Shown here: positions 63,885-64,000 of the stretch, in pieces
Position numbering within the stretch: position 1 is the stretch's first letter
Layout of the letters: each line of letters begins with the position of its first letter
Assembly: GCA_963804825.1 (NCBI GenBank)
Contig: CAWDRV010000002.1
Span: 1-64,000, forward strand
Direction of reading: 5' to 3'
DNA: 64,000 nt
Source: JBKQVT01 sp963804825
GTDB taxonomy: Bacteria > Planctomycetota > Planctomycetia > Pirellulales > Thermoguttaceae
The notes under the pieces: model-generated
What the model saw: the letters and a program-made list of their open reading frames with translations, nothing else
What the model was told of the DNA's origin: nothing
Databases searched by the model: none
Translations under genes and position numbers: made by a program

Positions 63885-64000
63885 GTCACACGATGAAGAA
63901 CTGTTGCAGAAGGAAGGGGCGCGGCTGCGACTGGAGACGTTGCGCCGGCAACTCGCCCGACTGCCGCGAACGGCACGAGAGGAATACGACACGCTGGTCG
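63885..64000 (+). CDS. Start of an unidentified gene, cut by the window end
   Basis: ATG 63885 has GGAGG 5 bases upstream. The 38 visible residues (SHDEELLQKEGARLRLETLR, then RQLARLPRTAREEYDTLV) are charged and predicted helical, possibly coiled coil. There is no signal peptide. Too short to identify; the frame is open to the last base. Confidence 0.6.

Overview
The window looks like a piece of a GC-rich Planctomycetota chromosome, probably Pirellulales-like (an inference from gene content). The supporting signatures are very large secreted beta-helix proteins built from autotransporter-associated strand repeats with C-terminal PEP-CTERM anchors (VPEPST, hydrophobic helix, Arg-rich end), a HAF-repeat protein, an LEPR-XLL signature (VEPLEARCLLS) in front of a sedolisin protease, a secreted ARPP-1-type protein, and a short conserved protein of a type common in planctomycetes. 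No rRNA, CRISPR array, complete IS or phage module is visible.

Layout. 1-5540 (minus): a secreted papain-like protease fused to beta-strand repeats, running off the left edge through one frameshift. 5946-9156 (minus): a five-PAS NarL-type histidine kinase translationally coupled to a TspO protein. 9309-14174: an SDR remnant, an aldo/keto reductase, a frameshifted secreted serpin, a hypothetical protein and a secreted ARPP-1 protein. 14536-17515 (minus): two tandem PEP-CTERM genes (a beta-helix protein and a HAF-repeat protein) followed by an orphan signal peptide. 17953-18450: a ParB/ISAs1-transposase chimera. 18725-29356 (plus): a second papain-like protease/LamG/PEP-CTERM protein, then a 1979-residue LamG/beta-helix/PEP-CTERM protein. 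29531-29969: a GIY-YIG remnant joined to half a tRNA, then a perfect palindrome. 30504-32361: a paralogue of the 15752-17515 gene. 32455-42144: a frameshift-riddled LEPR-XLL/sedolisin/Ig-like giant. 42919-63111: a giant beta-helix PEP-CTERM protein of about 6,700 residues, split by seven single-base indels. 63304-64000: a small conserved gene and the start of another.

How it fits together. About 80 percent of the window encodes exported surface or matrix proteins assembled from a shared pool of modules (beta-strand repeats, LamG domains, PEP-CTERM tails). Three proteins carry an exported protease domain (two C1A, one S53), and a secreted inhibitory-type serpin lies in the same region. Four of the exoprotein genes have near-consensus sigma70 promoters (TTGACA/G, 17-bp spacer, TAnnnT), and two or three of them also share conserved leader elements, so they may be co-regulated. 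No exosortase gene is present.

Caveats. There are about 30 single-base or two-base frameshifts, nearly all in the big repeat genes. They may be real decay or assembly error, and the sequence alone cannot decide. Promoters are string matches and domain calls are by eye.
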